64,000 nucleotides of DNA from Chrysomallon squamiferum (Eukaryota > Mollusca > Gastropoda > Neomphalida > Peltospiridae), in NCBI GenBank assembly GCA_012295275.1, contig CM022676.1:10236086-10300085 (forward strand). Reading direction: 5' to 3'. Within the stretch, counting starts at the first letter, position 1, and each line of letters opens with the position of its first letter. The position numbers and the translations under genes were made by a program. Of the stretch, positions 62,102 through 64,000 are shown one piece after another. The notes beneath the pieces were generated by a model, which was given only the letters and a program-made list of their open reading frames with translations, was not told where the DNA came from and ran no database searches.

Positions 62102-62498
62102 TTTTGTTATATGTAGAATTACAGATTTATATATTAAGGCTGAACTGGAGTATGGTATTAATTTGTTTATTCATTTATTTATTCATTAAGACGTAATAAA
62201 TATATTAGCCGCTATATGAAACTGTACGAAATATTCTGAAGCGTATAAAGTAGCTGGTGCATTGAACACAATACTGTGGCGCGTATGAAGTAGTTGGTTC
62301 ATTTCTTTTTAACTGATTTAGCTTAACGTTCTAAAGTTGTTGATGACGCAGACTACGTACCTCAGTTCCAAGCTGGAGGATTGTTGAAATCACCATTGCC
62401 ATATTTCGACCTTCGTACAGATCATTCGTCTGGAAGAGGCTGTTGCTAGGGACACCGTAGGCCTCAGCTCCCTTCAGGAAAATTTCGATGTTCTCCAT
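60276..62498 (-). CDS. Calponin-family protein, 3' part (CH-domain end and seven calponin repeats)
   Basis: Two minus-strand exons are visible: 62361-62498 and 60276-61163, joined in phase 0. The first codes MENIEIFLKGAEAYGV and ends ...QLGTE, the C-terminal third of a type-3 calponin homology (actin-binding-type) domain. The second continues AQRHGFTGPTCGPKPSEKQ, then seven calponin repeats of the (I/V)(G/N)LQ(A/Y)G(S/T)N(K/R/Q)(G/C)ASQAGM kind spaced about 39 residues apart, and ends KRDIKGQY with the stop at 60276-60278. Calponins bind actin filaments and tune smooth and obliquely striated muscle; extra repeats are known in invertebrate family members. The Met at 62498 follows directly after an acceptor and matches an internal Met of the family, so the true start and earlier CH exons lie past the window's right end. 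Confidence 0.9.
60540..60950. repeat. 117-bp coding tandem repeats, nearly identical
   Basis: Successive units differ at only a few bases, for example where CGTCTGCTCTGATATCGGCA recurs. They correspond to calponin repeats 2 to 5. Confidence 0.88.
62113..62191 (+). repeat. 79-bp dispersed repeat, copy 2 (calponin intron)
   Basis: It has the same length and is also preceded by a TTA array (62056-62100). Being anchored next to a TTA microsatellite in both places suggests the 3' end of a SINE- or Helitron-like unit. Confidence 0.85.
62361..62498 (-). CDS. Calponin gene exon: end of CH domain
   Basis: On the minus strand the acceptor TTTTGTTTTTAG precedes ATGGAGAACATC, and the donor is GAG|GTACGTAG. 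It is 138 bp, 46 codons, phase 0 at both ends. NIEIFLKGAEAYGV and FQTNDLYEGRNM are characteristic CH-domain residues of the calponin/transgelin group. Confidence 0.88.
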
Positions 62499-64000
62499 CT
62501 AAAAACAAAACTTCATACAATTATGTGTAGAATGTACGAACGTTATAACATTGCGTACAGAACGTAAGAATGTATTCCGTTATATGTAAATATATAATGA
62601 ACGATATCAGTAGATGGACTTTTTCTATCATTGTGCATAGAATGGACTTTATATTACTGTATGTAGAACGTACCAACTTTATGAAATTATGTGTTGAAAG
62701 AATTTTATACACATTATATATATAGGACGGAAGAATTTTATACTGTTATGTAGAGAACGAAATATTTATACCATTGTGTGTGTGGAACGTATGAACTTTA
62801 CGTCATTATATACCAAACGAATATTACGTCATCGTGTGTAGAGTTGATGGATTTTATATTAATGTGTGTAGAAAGTAAGAACTTTATATATTGTATAAAA
62901 TGACTTTATGTCATCATGCATAGAACAGTTTAAAAATATGGAATAAATTTTTTTAAATATGTGTCAGTTCTTCATGTTTTATTTTATGATAACAAATTTA
63001 CAAGACCAGTTTTAGCAATTTTGCATTCTGTTTCAAGATTTCTAGTAATATTACAGTTTTAAGGTAATATTTTAAATTTCAAAGGATTGCTTCATTTCAT
63101 GCCTTAGCCGTTTGCTTTTTTTCAAATATGTTATCTTAGTTTGACACCGAGTTGGCCTTTTAAATATTTCAAATAAACCATCATGGAAGAACTCATTGTT
63201 TTGACATTTCTATCTAAGAATGGTAGCACTTCAAGAGAGTTTAGTCCTACATGATTTAAACTTTTCGCGTTTCAAATGAAATGTTTATAAAGAGAAAATA
63301 TCTGCCTACTGCTTCTCAAACACTTATCACTTTAACAGCACAAACATTTGTGTTGAAAAATTCCTTAAAGATTAAAAAGCAACAACTTAACACTTCTTTG
63401 CTGGATTCATGTTCTTTTTTTTTCCTTTTCTTTTTTCTTTTCCTTTTTGAACTCCAAGCAGATAACACGTGATATATAAATTAAACAAACTTTGCGTCAC
63501 TATAAATGAAACCTCATTAAAATTATTCATTTTTGGAACTGAGAACATGTTACGTAATAAATTAACATCAAACATCCGATCTATTTTCGTCTGTCGTTAA
63601 AACATTCCATCATTCAAAACGTAATAACTTTATTTGACAATTTTAATGTAACAGGAGCTCTATATAAAAAAACAAAAGAGTTCTAATTGGTATGAGAGAA
63701 AAAATGTTATTAGCCGAGCTGGTAGAAAAAAAAGATTCTAACACAGAAGAATCTGGATCAACTCTTCACAGTGGACTTCGAATAATCCAAAATGTTAACG
63801 ATTAAAAATGACTTTATTTTTTTTCCCCCTTTATTTCCTGAACATTGTTTTGAAATAAATACTCCGTTTCTCCTTAATTTTTACTATTGTTATTACTATT
63901 TTTATATTTCTTTTTTCGCTTCTTTTTCTTCTTTTCTTTATCTTCATCATCATCATATCGTCATCATCGTCGTATTCACCTCTTTTTTTAAAAACTTTTT
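62499..64000. other. Calponin intron, nothing else recognised
   Basis: On the minus strand this is the intron 5' of the CH exon. It has a loose array of GTGTAGAA(T/C)G-TATGAA-type units at 62525-62930 and otherwise plain AT-rich DNA. No further CH exon is visible. Confidence 0.6.

Overview
The window is nuclear DNA of an invertebrate animal. It is AT-rich, with introns of 0.3 to 4 kb and phase-1 Ig-domain exons. A calponin with seven repeats points to a lophotrochozoan, most likely a mollusc. That placement is inference; no marker here fixes the species. Simple repeats (GA, GT, TTA, AAAT, ACT, poly-A) are very abundant and generate most of the long open frames, which are not genes.

Layout. 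1-13260: noncoding, with microsatellites, three MITE-like relics and an 86-bp palindrome. 13261-46416: three co-oriented genes (here A, B and C) for single-pass type I membrane proteins, built from one exon each for signal peptide, Ig domains, short stem segment(s), transmembrane helix and cytoplasmic tail. All internal junctions are phase 1, and each spliced frame closes exactly: A 393 aa with three Ig domains, B 488 aa with four, C 749 aa with five plus a 15-copy pentapeptide tail. 50950-51279: gene D, a small secreted protein with a possible PAN/apple-like core. 52783-53528: a GC-richer foldback repeat. 60276-62498, minus strand: the 3' part of a calponin-family gene (end of the CH domain plus seven calponin repeats); its 5' exons lie beyond the window. 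Two pogo/Tigger-derived MITEs sit in an intron of A and between B and C.

How the genes relate. A, B and C share domain types in different orders (a V-R-P-T-starting type, a Trp-less type and I-set-like types). B and C also share a conserved block upstream of their 5' ends. They look like a tandemly expanded Ig receptor family, plausibly for recognition or adhesion; ligand and signalling are unknown. The tails of A and B are short and no tyrosine signalling motif is visible in any of the three.

The most unusual feature is the intron architecture. Several introns hold tandem arrays whose unit contains the adjacent real splice donor or acceptor, in some cases with neighbouring exon bases. Examples are the triplicated acceptor plus exon start before exon 9 of C, a decayed copy of the start of exon 6 of C, and donor arrays after exon 3 of A and exons 4 and 9 of C. 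This suggests repeated tandem duplication at splice junctions as a way introns grow, and decoy splice sites arise, in this cluster.
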